Origin: Favolaschia claudopus
Taxonomy: Eukaryota; Basidiomycota; Agaricomycetes; Agaricales; Mycenaceae
Assembly: GCA_037176885.1 (NCBI GenBank)
Contig: JAWWNJ010000196.1
Span: 248,001-312,000 of the forward strand
Direction of reading: 5' to 3'
Length of the DNA: 64,000 nucleotides
Shown here: positions 10,920 through 22,338 of the stretch, in pieces
How positions within the stretch are numbered: the stretch's first letter is position 1
How the letters are laid out: each line of letters opens with the position of its first letter
Notes under the pieces: model-generated
Seen by the model: only the letters and a program-made list of their open reading frames with translations
The model's database searches: none
What the model was told of the DNA's origin: nothing
Program-made: the position numbers and the translations under genes

Positions 10920-12062
10920 TCAGTCACCTATTCTCTCGGTCTGGGAGAGAGGTACCGTCCACAGGGCGTCCGTCTCCGGGGGTTTCCGAAGACCGTTTGT
11001 GGCAAATTCACACGGGCTCCACAACTTCGCCTCACAAATAACGGGGTTGCTGCGGACAGGCTCCCACGCCTCTTCTCCCTCAACCACCACCACTATCGAC
11101 CCCAGCCTTCGTACTCAGGTCACCACCACCACCACCGGCTTTTGCTGACGCATAGCGCAACAGTTCAGGTCAACATAACACTCCACTAGTCGGCTCGGCC
11201 ACGTCGTTGTCGCCGCATTCTTCGCGTGGTCGTCTTCAAACTCCCAGCCTGGTGTTCAGGCGGTAAAGTTTGTGTTGAGCTGGATTATGGTGGTGGTGAG
11301 TTTCTGTCCCTTTTTCTTCATTAACTCGCGTCCCGCTTGCATATCGAGGTGCGTGCTTTATGCTTTTACTCTGACGGTCCGAGTCGCTGATCACTGTCCA
11401 TTATAGGATTTGAACTCAGATCGTCGACAACAATCACCCGTACGCCCGTCATCTTTCTTCCTCGTCTAAACTAATTCGCCGTTAGAGCCGCTTCTCTCCC
11501 TCACCTCCACTCTGTTCCGAATAAACTCTCCAGCGCCATCCGCGAAGCGCGCACGGGCCAACGTCAAACTAGTCTGTTGTTTACCGCGCCCCCGCTGTCA
11601 GGAGGGTCCGCTTATGCCGTAAAGTTGTGGAAAGGGAAAGAGTTTCCCACACACCTTTGCCCTCGTATCGCAGCAACGCAACACAGTTTCGCGAATCTTT
11701 TTGAGTCAGACACATCTATCGGTAAGCATGAATTGGCTTGAGAAGTAAGACAATTTAATTCCGACTTCCAATGTGAGCAATAGCGATTGTTGCTTTGGCC
11801 CAAGGCCAACCCATCAAATTTCTAACTCACCCATTTTGGGGTCTTTTGATTCGGTTCAACCTCGCGTATCTGTCATTTACAGTAAAGAATAACACTGTGA
11901 GTTCAAGAAAATGAGAAACGCGTTCTGAGAACCTCGCAGACGCGTCGTGTTTTGACGTTTACGTAATAGCAGGACCCTCCAACCGCGGATCACAGGAAAA
12001 TGACAGACTAAATAATACACCGCAGGAACGAGGACCAATTTGTCTGTTTACAAGAGACTAAC
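10920..12062 (-). repeat. Gypsy 5' UTR and probable LTR
   Basis: About 10980-11110 holds a CAC/ACC-rich leader (ccaccaccaccaccgg) that recurs inverted at 59990-60180. About 11945-12062 (tttgacgtttacgtaatag ... tgtttacaagagacta) recurs at 47347-47455, which suggests an LTR terminus at 12062. The inner LTR border is not clear from one copy. Confidence 0.5.
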
Positions 12063-12538
12063 GTCAAACTCGACTCGGACCAGGGGCCTGCCAGTCACAA
12101 ACAGAAGCTGCGATGAATATTACACTCAATGTAGTAGTATAACCCACAATGCACTGTTTTTTATTGTAATATGGGGTTTTTTATTGTAATATGGGCCGAA
12201 TGGAGGCGTAAGCTCAAATAATCACCGGTAATCACTGGTATGTCCTCAATCCAGTGCATGTCTTAAGAGGGATTGAGACGGCTGGAGAGGTTCATGACTA
12301 CAGTGGTGGCAAATAGAAATTGCCATGGCTTTTTGGCCAAAATCTTGCTGTATACTTCACCGAATGACCTCGAATAAGATGTAGAGATGGGTATGTAATA
12401 CCTCTGTACCTCTTGGAACCCTCAGCAATTTATCAAGCACTGAGAATGCATCAATAATGGATGGTTTCCGATTTTTGCCATATCCGGAAAAACACAATGT
12501 ACCCTCAGCAAAAAAGTGTCATAATAGGATAAAAGTAC
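12063..12538. other. No gene seen; short tandem duplication
   Basis: This is AT-rich DNA between the LTR end and the next coding exon. A unit of about 21 bp (ttttttattgtaatatggg) is duplicated in tandem at 12158-12197. The rest shows no motif I can name. It may be intron plus target DNA of the split gene. Confidence 0.4.
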
Positions 12539-13630
12539 TTGAAAAACAATGAGACAGACGCCGCCCTCGCTTCTTTGGATGAATGGCATGCGTCTGTCCT
12601 TAGCTCTGAGCAGAGAACTCCGATTCTAGATGTTCTCAACACATCTGACTCTTTTGCGTCGGGTCTGGGGCAACACATGGCGAGTGATCTCCTTTTCGAG
12701 CTTGCAGTACATCCAGATATGCCGAGTTTCGACCTCTGCGCAGATGCTGCGTTATACGCGCGGTTTCGGAACCATCTTCCTAATTTCATGCGCACATTTG
12801 TCTCCGCCTCATACCTGGAACGCTGCGGCCTGGCTGCTAACTCCTCGAATCCGTTCATCTTTAACGAACATTCCCACAATAACTTCATCCGAGGTTTCGT
12901 CAAAGTGTATCGCAAGGCGAAGGTTCACGTCCCCGCCAATCTATACAACTCATATCAGTCTCAGGGTCTTCTGGATCCTGACCATATTATTGGTGCGTCG
13001 CCTTGAACTCTATCGTTATTCAAGAAGCCGATATATTACACACAGGAACCCCATATCTTCAGCCTTGGGACCCAGCCGGGTACACCTATAAGGTCGCCCC
13101 TGTTCGGTTTCTTTCAGACAAAAACAACAACAGGTACACTATCATCTGCGCCCAGCCTCCTGAAACTTGGGAGAGCGCTCATACTCAGGTAAGGTTCAAT
13201 TCAAGGGAAAGGTTTTCGCTCATCCTTGCTTAGGAGGCTCCCTTCGATGATGTATCTGATGCGGGCTTTTCGTCTACGTTGGGACCAGCATCGTTTGTGG
13301 AAGTCTTACGCAACAAGCTTGACCCTGAAGAAATTGCTCGTTTGCGACAGGGAAAACGAGGGCGACCTCGCAAGGTATGTTGCGTTATCCCAATCGCTCT
13401 CCTATTGATATGGTTCTCAGCCTCAACGCACTGGGAATCGTGGACGGCCCAAAAATCCTCTCACTTTGAAGGTTAAACGCCGTATCGAAGCCATCCCACT
13501 TTCGCTGCCTAGATACACTTCAACGGTTGATGAAAAGGAGAATGAGCCGCCGGAATCGGATGAGGGTGAAGCGTTGGAGCCTCAGCCTCGCTACCGGACA
13601 CGTAGTACTCGTAGCCGATACCCATTGTAG
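12539..13630 (+). CDS. 3' part of the transposon gene; C-terminal AT-hooks
   Basis: Exons 12539-12992, 13046-13188, 13234-13374 and 13421-13630 join in phase (948 nt). The frame has no ATG at its left edge, so it continues an upstream exon, most likely the gene broken at 7910. The protein has a mostly helical middle of unknown family and then two AT-hooks (GKRGRPRK and NRGRPKN) that span the last intron, ending in a basic RYRTRSTRSRYPL tail. AT-hooks bind the minor groove of AT-rich DNA, so binding transposon or host DNA is a fair inference. No stop occurs within these exons. Confidence 0.65.
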
Positions 13631-13659
13631 TCCAATACTATACCTGAACTGATATTCCG

Positions 13660-14178
13660 AGCGTTCTTCAGTTCGGAGTATTCTGGTTCAAATAATTCTC
13701 ACGGTTTGAACTCAGGCAATTCTACGCCGTCTGTAAAAATTGTTGGAGCTCCCGAAACTTACTACACACATTTTTAACATACTCCTGCCTTCAACTTAAA
13801 TGTTTCTCACTCCAAAATAAATATTACATCTCGCTAGGGAGGTGTTTTGACGGACCACAAAATAAGCGCAAATAAATCTAACAGTCAGCACTCAGGCATT
13901 TCCACACCGTCACACAAAAATGCAGGAGTCCTCAAAATTAGCTACACATACTCTGGAGATGTTTCTCCCTTCAGATTAATTGGTACGGGTTCATCACTAA
14001 ATCATGCATCTCACCACAACGGCATTTGGTCGGACAACAAAATACGGTCAAACAATTCTGACAGTTTGCACTTAGGCATTTCCTCGCCGTTCAAAAAAAA
14101 TGCCAGGGAGTTCAAAGTAGGCTACACACTCTCTAAACATACCTCCCCTCTCAAATTAATTGGCTCTTCCTCATAGCT
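13660..14178 (+). repeat. 180-bp tandem repeat, about 2.9 units, open in one frame
   Basis: Three units start at an equivalent point at 13711, 13891 and 14071 (ctcaggcaat, ctcaggcatt, cttaggcatt), exactly 180 bp apart. Units are roughly 65-75% alike. In the frame of 13847-14176 the second and third units are open and give a 60-residue repeat with shared words SPLKLIG/SPFRLIG and GIS.P..KNA. The first unit is open for 29 codons in register and then stops. The array lies between the convergent ends of the AT-hook gene and the minus-strand ORF. Confidence 0.75.
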
Positions 14179-14395
14179 AATTCTTGAGACATATATTCTC
14201 CGTTCTTCGCTTTGATGTCACAACTTGTCACACAGTTCGAAGATTTCATTCAACTTAGACCACATCCCTTTTCGCTAAAAACACTACCAGATCTGCATTA
14301 CACCTTACTCAGGCAAGTATTAGTTTGCCGACTATTGGGAATCGAAGGCTAATTCAAAAGTTATTCAAAGTGAGTCGTCGTAACAAATGCATGGC

Positions 14396-14821
14396 TCACA
14401 AAAAAGCAGAATACCACTCCTCGAGTTCCACAATCTCATTCTGCGAGAGGGAGCTATACCCCAATACCATGGTATCTTGCTCCAGAATGCTACCCTTGAC
14501 CAACGCGAATGATATATCTTTGAAGGCGTAGACACCATATTTGCCTTTCGGGCCGAACTCTTCAACACTGGTCACATCAAAGACATGATCTTTGAACGTT
14601 GAGGAAAAATACAACGGCATGAGGGCAGAGCAACGATTCACACCTTTCAAACCAACTAAAGTTCTCTCCCCTGATTCATATACTGTCTCCTCACCAAACC
14701 GAGCCAACTCTCCGGCGCTTAGGCTAGGTAGTTGAGCGTCATTGATATTTGCATTGAGGTCGGTATCGGGGGGAGGGAAATAGAATGGCCGTTTCTTTTC
14801 GATTGACCATGGATTCGACAT
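14396..14821 (-). CDS. Small unknown protein, 141 aa
   Basis: A single uninterrupted ORF starts at an ATG (MSNPWSIEKKRPFYFPPP) 99 bp downstream of the end of the 670-codon gene. I do not recognise it. It has no signal peptide or membrane segment and is rich in acidic and aromatic residues, with a C-terminal EIVELEEWYSAFL. It is on the same strand as the two larger minus-strand genes of the putative 17-kb transposon. It could be a short cargo gene or the last exon of a longer one. Confidence 0.55.
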   Translation of the reverse strand: MSNPWSIEKKRPFYFPPPDTDLNANINDAQLPSLSAGELARFGEETVYESGERTLVGLKGVNRCSALMPLYFSSTFKDHVFDVTSVEEFGPKGKYGVYAFKDISFALVKGSILEQDTMVLGYSSLSQNEIVELEEWYSAFL

Positions 14822-14919
14822 GATAGTCGGAAGGAAGGAGACTTTTTATCTTGTGACAATCCGATACGATCTTTGTGACCCAGTTAATTGATATCAAATT
14901 TTCCGCAGGACAAAAGTAT

Positions 14920-17104
14920 TCAACAGTACGTCATAAGCTGCGCCGACAGTGACCTATGTTGTTGAGGCGGTATGTTATATCCTTCAACAATTCTTTTGAC
15001 ATCCGCCTGGTTAATTCCCCCAACCGTGCGCACCTCAGACTGAGCTTCCCGCCAATCGTCCGGAATTTCTTCAACCCGAAAGAAGTGACCAAAAAACTGT
15101 ATAAGCCCATCTTCCTTCTCTCCAAGATCTTGGCTTAACGCCTGACGCTCCGCCGTTGTGCGTTCCCGAAGATATTGCAACAGAACCCGTGCATTGCTTG
15201 CAAATGTGAGATTGTTAGAATAAGTATTAGGTGGTATGCGGGCCCAAGCTGCGACGTCCTGTTGCCAAGTGCCTCGCGAGCCTCAATTCTGTATTCTGCT
15301 CGCTCGCCGCACCACATCCTGTATGATCAAAACCTGCCTGATGTGCAGATATGCCGTGTTATATCCCGCAGATCCCAACTTGACCAGCCGCGAAGCCTCT
15401 GCGATAAAATGTCGATCAAGAAATGTACAGTTGGAGCGAAGCGCCGAGAGGAATTGACTGAAACTCGAGGTAGCGGCTGGAGTATGAGATCGTGTCGTGT
15501 GCCCCGCCAACGCGGGAGTTTGCGTTCGACTGGATGGCAGTACGAAGGGTGTTGGAGATGGAAGATCCGCCCTTGGTTCAACCTCATGTTCAAGGTGCTA
15601 GCATGTTGAATTCAGTGCGAATAACGGTATAAAATAGATAATCGAATACTCTTACCTGGGGAAAGCAATAAAGTACAAAGAAGGAGCGCTCCTGGGAGAT
15701 ATTGAAATGTTCGAATGTGCGAATACTGACACTGTTATGACTGGCGCGTGGCACAAGAGTCGAAGAATTCAGATGATCGCGCAGCAGTCCAAGCGCAAAA
15801 TATCCATTCTCGTACAGATTGAACTCCTTGTTTGTTTCCACCATGGTTTTTGACCACGCAATGCAAAATGGATTCGAGTCGAGGTTGCTACAGACTTGAT
15901 TAAGGTAACCTGACAGCATATTGTTGCCGTCTCGAAGAGCAGTGATCAAGGCAGACATAGAAGGAGTACTGGATCTAAGCGATACACTGGGTTCGAAAAA
16001 GCCCTTGTATGCTGGATGAACTTCTAGTGGAAAGCCAATGTAGACGGCAGCAATGAGTGGACCGACAGGCGACGGCGTGATGGTTCGGCGCATTACAGCC
16101 AAGCTCCCGTTGCCTGGGCGTGGGGGAACCAGAGGGCCAGGCGGTGCCGAAGTCGATGGAGGAACGATGGGTTGGAGAAGCGAAGCAGTGCCAAATAGAG
16201 ACTCGTCGGTATGGTCAAAAGAAGGAGTAAATGGTGGCGCCCCACGAACTGGTCCAGAGTGAGTGGAGGACGCAGAATTCGTACTGCGAGGGGAGGCCGT
16301 ATTTTGGCGTTGCTCCAGCAAGGCCGAACCATTGGCGAAAAAGAAATTCGGACCAAGATCTACATGCGAGGCTGGAATGACCGGAGATTCTGACGGCGGA
16401 TACGCATGAGGGAGGGTATGGGAATTGGGAGAAGAGACATCAGCTGGCGCAAATCCGAGTCCAAAATCGCCCGCGGAAGAACCCTCTGTCGCCAGAATTG
16501 TGCGTCGAAGTGGAGTATGATAGATAGCCTGGGGAGAGTGAACATGGGAATGGTTTGAAACCTGAGTGGTACTAGGAGGAGTTGATGAACGCTGAATACT
16601 TGAACTGGATCGATCGTCCGTAGCTCCCAAGCGCGGAGTCGGGGAGCTGGACAAAATCCAATCCTCAATAGACTGGTCGAACGCTTCTAGAAGCTGCTGT
16701 GCATACGCCTCTGCTGATTCGCTACTAGTAATCCCAGAATTGTTGATCATTGCTGGAAGATTTTCGCTATGCTCCAACGGGGGATACCGGAATTCACTGA
16801 ACACACAAGCAATTTAGTAGGATCGAGGAGTGGAAAAAACTACGCGCCTCAAATCCCTCATATCGTTTAATTGTTGCGGTCCATGATTGCCTGCACGAGC
16901 ACCTAAAGAAATCGGTCTCAGCATGCGAGTGCTCAGTGCTCAGATTGACGCAAGCAATAACTAACCAGCCTCCTCAGAGATTTGATTGAAAGCTGTCGGA
17001 GGAAGCTCATGCTGGGGACGTGCTCGTCGCTCAAATTCCAACGCAACATCAGCCGGGGGGTTGTCGGCCTGCTGTCGTCTGAGACGTGTCCAAGGTGGAT
17101 TCAT
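14920..17104 (-). pseudogene. 670-codon unknown transposon gene with one in-frame stop
   Basis: Exons 17104-16966, 16902-16848, 16796-15656 and 15597-14920 join in phase to 2,013 nt. Intron 2 would use a GC-AG pair (AG|GCGCGT); the others are GT-AG. Residues of roughly 100-270 are Ser/Pro/Thr-rich. Conserved-looking parts flank this (HGPQQLNDMRDL near the N-terminus; the stretch around ITALRDGNNMLSGYL; and the C-terminal 200 residues). A single TGA at 15283-15285 interrupts an otherwise open last exon, 121 codons before the natural stop. I cannot name the family. It sits 109 bp downstream of the HECT-like gene and probably belongs to the same element. Confidence 0.6.
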
Positions 17105-17212
17105 GCTCAGCAGTCGACGCAATTCACTCCGTATTTATTCAGGTGGAGACATTCGCTTAAAGGCAAGCGACCATGTGCTCGGTATTGAATTTAATAGCCG
17201 CAAGAGTTATCT

Positions 17213-20200
17213 CTACACGCCAGTATACTGCTGTCTACTAGCCAAAAGCTGCCCATGAAAGAATCGCCCAAATTCTGTGTCGCATCCGGCCTCTGGAGTC
17301 TCGCACAGAAGCAGCAAGCGCAGTCTTGCGTTGTTCGAGATAGAGAAGGTTTGGAAGCAAGCGCGGAAGAATACTGAAACGTCGGGGCCGTAGTCTTCGA
17401 TCCCGGTTGCCTCGTCCGTACGGGGAAACTCCTCGTTCCAATCTTGAGTAATCAGGCACTAAAGAAATGTCGTCAGTATGTAGGGAGAGAAGAGAAGAGA
17501 AGAAATGGGTTGAATACTTTGATTTTCCAACTAGGATCGATGGGAACTGCGGCGTAACCAGTGAGGACTGAGAGGAAGAGTTTGGCGCGAAGCAAGGGGT
17601 CGTTCGCGCTGCTTTTATACTCATCATCAATCAACGCGTCGTAAATGTTGCCCGGCAAGGCGGGATGGCCGGGCTCTGTGAGATAATGAGTAATAAATTG
17701 TTTGAGGAGTACGACGGTTTCAGCGTTATCGCCCCACGGATCATCAGTTGGGTTGACTTGGCTGAACTCTATATGCGACAGTAATTCCGCTATGCCTTTG
17801 ATTTGAGAGTTGAATGCAGCGACAATCAGCTCCTTGCACGGTGTAGCAAACCACTAATAACGACTCTCAACGTTGAGATATCTCAAGGAAGACGGGAAAG
17901 ACAGACCTCAAGGATGTGATGCGCTCGGTCTTGTCCACCGAAGGCGTCGATGGACAAATTGAAGCCATACTCGACGTTGAGATAATCCGGGTGATGAGTG
18001 ATGTCCGCAGTTCCGAGAGTGAGAGAGCTAATTACGGTGCCAAGAACTCCGTCTTGTTCCTGCTGAGATCGCTTTGCAGCGATCATTGTAGGCTGAATGA
18101 CCGGTGAGTTCAAATCAATGAATGATTGACTTGACGACTTACATCCATTTCAGATATATTCAGTAAGAACTGGAATTCAACACAATTCGCCGACTGAGAT
18201 GCGTACATCGGCTGATTCAATGGAACTGAGTGGAGAGTTCTAACTATTGCAAGGGAGCTGGTGGTCATAAACGGCGTCAAGAAGTCGAGGTCAAACTTTG
18301 AGGCCGTTTGACGGCCGTCAAAGATGGTAGAGAAAAGGAAAGGAGAGGCGCGGATAGGCGCCCCAATGAAAAGAAAATGGAGGAGAAAGATGAACCCCGT
18401 CGCACGCAACATGCAAGAACGGGCAGGGATTGCAGTACGGGAGGGATGTAGACGAAGAGTGAGATGGAGTTCACGTTCCATCCAATACATGCCGTCAGAA
18501 AGAAGAATCTGCACGGCACGTACCACTGTTTCATTGCGGGGGCCTTTTCCAACAGCTGCGTTCATCGGCTCGTCGCCGATAATGCTAATAGTTGTTAAGA
18601 TTCAAAGATAAGCACAAAAATCACGACTCACATTGAGACCTGAAGTCCGAGAAATGCACTTCCCTCTCCCATCGTCCCCGTGATAGTTGGACGAGGGGCA
18701 CTGAATTGCTCATGTATGATCTCCTTAAATTTAAGGCCGGTTGGTCGTCCACCAAAAACCCAAAGAGAGGCACTGGGAGTTGATTGGTTGCATAAAAAGG
18801 GTGACGTGGGAGGAAAGGACGGACTGGAAACGATTAATCATGTAGTCAGTTGATGTCGGCATGTCGTGTACCATAGCCGCTTGCAGCGGCTCGAGCACGT
18901 TAATTGATCTCAACAACAACAACAATGATGTCGTTGGCAAGATCTTCGTCAGCGAGCATGCTCTCATTCCACTCCCCATACGGGTTTACTTCGCGGTTGA
19001 GAATGAATTGACGAGAAAGTAATGCGAAGACACGAGCACAATAAACCCCGCGCCCAAGACCACAAAGAGCCGCGGCGATCAACGAGCGTGCGGCATCATC
19101 CACAGTGTGAGCTCGGATGTGAACATGGTCGTCCATGGCAAAAGCCAACGTGATATAAGACTGCCATGCTTTGAGTGCATGCGGTCCAGAGCCGGGCATA
19201 TGCGGAAGTGTGAGATCGAGGGCCCCGGAGTCGCCCAGAAATGAGCGGGACTTGCAAAGAAAAGAAAATTGAACGACAGCCAAAAACAAAACAAAAGAGT
19301 AGATAAGCTCTTACCTTGGTGTTGGCTGGAGTGAGTTCCATGCTCGACATCAAGAGTGGCCCAGCCAAAAATGGTTGAATGGTAGACACCGGGACCGTTA
19401 GAGTCGACGCATTCTGGGAGAACAGAGATTATCAGGGATTGAATTTGGATATAGAAGTATAGCAGACCTCTTGCCACTGTTGACGATGAACAGCACGAGT
19501 GACAATCTACGAAAAGAGGTGAGCAAAACTCAAGAGCATAACTCAGTTGTTTCAGGACATACAGGAGTCGAACGTGAAGCGGGAAGTTCACCGCCGCGGT
19601 CAGTTCTAAATGTCGAAGGGATAGGTTCGTCGTCGTCCTGAGACCAGTGAGAAATTGAAGTGCGAATATTTGGGGCTTACCTGATCCATAAGGTCCTCCG
19701 GCACGGGAAACTAATCTCAGTCGGCGACTGTAAAAGAACGTTCATAAACAGAACTCACCTCTTCATCGCTGTCGGATGAAGCGAATAAATCGGTAGAATG
19801 ATTCAGGGACAGAGCAGTCGTTGGCTGCGACGATGGGCAACTGGGACTACATTTGGGTTCGGGATCTTCGCTGAGAGATGCAATAATTGTATGGAGCACT
19901 CGACGACCGAAGCACGGATGGACAAGAACGTGATGAGGGAGGCGATCTCGAGGCTCAAACAACGGGTCGAGAGGAGCGTACAGGTTTCGGTTTCGCGGTG
20001 CTAAAGGGAAAGTTTTTGTTAGAATCAATTGGACGAGAATAAACTACTACGTACCAATCAAAATACAAGGTCCTTCGGCGAGATGATTGGGGGTGTAGCT
20101 GAATGGCGTGCTCGAAATTGCTTGTAAGGTGAACGTAAACCTAGTGAGCGACTTAGGATCCTGGACCCAAGTACGGGTGCCGGACGTAAAAAGAGTTATA

Positions 20201-21470
20201 TCATATCAATATTCAATTCAGATTGCGATGAATAGAGCCCAACAACGCACCGTCCTTTTGGACCGAGGAGAATCCACGCCGTCGTATTGGGTGTCTTGAT
20301 CGCTGGCTCAGGCTGGCACGGAAGGAAGGCAATGTTAAATGAACGGCAGTGGTCCTCGAAGCCATCATCAATGGCTTCGAATATCGGCCCAGATGTGCTC
20401 ACGTCCACAGTGAAGACGAGATTGGCGCGTTTCAAGACATTTTGAACGAGCTCAAGCTCAGCACCATTCTTCCAGGTATATCGAGGTGAGAGATCTAGCG
20501 CATTGCTGTGATCAGAACTCTCGAGCTGAGACGAAGGTTGAGTTAATTCATTATGAATTAAAGACGACGACGTTACTCACCACCTTGGGTAGAATGCAAA
20601 CAGTGATGCTTACTGTAGTGGATACCGCAACCGAGGAAGAAGCAAAGTCGGCCAGTGGCACTGCCGCGCTATCGGAATATGGGCGGGGAGGGCCAGATTT
20701 TCGTTTGCGCGGACTAAGATTTGAACTCGAAGTGGAAGTGCTGCCGGAGGCTCTTTCTGGGTGAAGTGTGCGCTGAATGGAGGCACGGCGATCAGCTTGA
20801 ACAGAAGCGGCGATAGAGGACGATGACGGCCGGGTCTGTTGAGCCGTGGCTGCCGAAGATTCACGAGTATGTTGAACAGAAATTGCAGCGGGACGAGCTA
20901 GACCAGCGAAAGCGGTGACGGGACGATGAGGCGCCGGAGCAGAAGTCGAAGTAGTTGAGACAGGAGCAGGGAGTGGTGTCGTATTGGTACTGTGAAACAT
21001 TGCTTCGAACATTCAGATATGACATGTTTGAAGCTTACCCTTCAATTGAGAGACGGGCATGAGCACCCCGAGGGAGTCGACAGAGACAGACCATACGCAT
21101 ATTCCATGACGTTTCCGGCTAAAGATTAGCTATTAGTAGTCAGATCTCGGTTTTGCACGAGCACTCACAGAGAGAAAACTGCTGCACAAACCATTCTCCG
21201 TCCCTCCACGCGCAAACGAGATGTTCGAGGGTGAAATTTTGACGAGAGAAAGGTGCGCAGTCCAGGGATGGTCGCAGATAAAGCAAAGAACATCAGCTGA
21301 TTCGAAGTCCTTCATCGACCGAGTCAACAAAACCGCTCGACTTTGACCGAAGTATGACTGACTGAATATTTTGGCGATCCATCGGGATTTTCGGACACAA
21401 AGCCCGTGCAAGCTTGAGGGCAATTGGGGAAGGCACAAGCACCGCGAGAGCCGAAAACGAAGAGACGCAT
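17213..21470 (-). pseudogene. Large multi-exon gene, Cys-rich N-terminus and HECT-like C-terminus
   Basis: Starting at the ATG at 21468-21470, the protein opens with a Cys-rich module: GAC-x4-C-x3-C, then, after an intron, CFICDHPWTAH (CxxC-x6-H). A long Ser/Thr/Pro-rich linker with a PRKRK basic patch (about 20640-20990) follows. Further exons lead to a C-terminal region with GTMGEGSAFLGLQ near 18670, GFIFLLHFLFIGAP, SIDAFGGQDRAHHILE, FLSVLTGYAAVPID, and RACFQTF (Cys codon 17357-17359) placed where HECT ligases carry the thioester Cys. HECT identity is tentative; the lobe order fits. About 13 exons; most join in phase, but near 18900, after a GTT run, the frame shifts by one base with no usable intron, so the copy is probably disabled. 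It would act as an E3 ubiquitin ligase if intact. Confidence 0.6.
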
Positions 21471-21599
21471 TGAGGAAGAGCCGGCGTGAATGCAGCAGCG
21501 CGATGGTGGAGGTACTTAAGAGAGGTGCTCGAAGACTGGCATTGATCCGCCTTACGTCGTCGGCTATCACAACTGGCGGCCCGTGAGGATTGCGTTGGG

Positions 21600-21853
21600 A
21601 CGGACAAGGACAGTCCTGTCCTCAGAAGTATCGCGTTGCGCTTGCTTAATCGTTCATCGGGTCGTCACTGGGACATATCACAGTGACATCCCAACCGATC
21701 CCAGGGACATACCGGGATCTGTTGGGACAACATCAGGATCAGCTGGGATAGGCGGGGATGGGCGAGGATTGATGAGGATGCGCGGGGACAGAGGATGACG
21801 GCTTGGGACTGGTAGTGACAGGTAAAGTAAATTATTTTTGTCCGATGTCGGCC
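21600..21853. repeat. Right subterminal repeat cluster and inverted terminus
   Basis: Units of the type gGGGAtgg, gAGGAtt and tGGGAtc repeat at 9-12 bp spacing, the reverse-complement sense of the left cluster. The cluster closes with ggtagtgacagg and then ttttgtccgatgtcggcc, which mirrors the left end at 4552. Confidence 0.65.
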
Positions 21854-22338
21854 TTCATAAAAACCACGAATAATTTCATTCTGCACAGGCGAATAGGCAA
21901 GCTATGACTTTTTATATCCCAAAAATCTTGAAAAAGTTCAATTTCGTTGTCTACATTTTATTTCGGGTCATTCGGCTCAGAAACGCACGAGAAACACCGC
22001 GTGCAGATCTTTCCATCGCCACTGTATGTACAGACTAATGTTGCATGTCTTGAGTACTTATGTCCACAAGCTGTCAGCAATGTGTCGACTCCATTCCAAC
22101 AATAGACGAGGTCAGTAGACTGATTGTGTACATCTTCGAGTGAGGATGAGCTAGTCATTAACACACGCCTTGATGATTTTATCGATACGTGTCAATCAGC
22201 GATATGTGTGATTTATCAATACGTGTGTTGTTTTCATATGGACCAAGGTGAGAGGCAATCACTTGAGTCATATTGGGTCGGAGCTCTGCGGATGTTCTAT
22301 AAAATTTATCACAACCAAAGATTTTATCCGTAGCAGTC
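21854..22338. other. No gene seen upstream of a small gene
   Basis: Only short ORFs occur. A TATA-like tctataaaattta lies at about 22295, some 45 bp before the ATG at 22339, and could serve the next gene. Confidence 0.35.

Larger units (their letters stand above)
7850..12062 (-). mobile_element. Incomplete Ty3/gypsy retrotransposon
   Basis: A minus-strand LTR-type element is inserted in the transposon's second gene. From high to low coordinate it has a probable 5' LTR/UTR region (about 10920-12062), a gag-like ORF, protease and the N-terminal half of reverse transcriptase, ending abruptly near 7905. The rest of RT, RNase H, integrase and the 3' LTR are absent. Host gene sequence follows directly. 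Parts of the LTR recur at about 47130-47462, and the UTR recurs inverted at about 59990-60180. Confidence 0.8.
4552..21853. mobile_element. Probable 17.3-kb integrase-bearing DNA transposon
   Basis: The left end starts GGCCGATGCCGGACAAAA; the right end reversed starts GGCCGACATCGGACAAAA. Both continue, after about 20-25 bases, with CCTGTCACaACC or CCTGTCACtACC. Both then run into clusters of degenerate ~10-bp units (ATCCC, TGTCC, ATCCTCA) over about 4590-4900 and, in opposite orientation, 21600-21830. Inside lie an integrase gene, a split AT-hook gene, a small ORF, a Cys/Ser-rich unknown gene and a HECT-like gene. I found no convincing target-site duplication. A retroelement of about 4.2 kb at 7.9-12.1 kb is a later insertion. 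The integrase recalls IS3EU- or Ginger-type eukaryotic transposons, but I cannot decide between them. Confidence 0.65.

Noticed and set aside
21293..21607. Alternative starts of the HECT-like gene at 21570 or 21607
   Set aside because: The frame starting at 21470 carries GAC-x4-C-x3-C, matching the start of the gene at 43503, so it is preferred.
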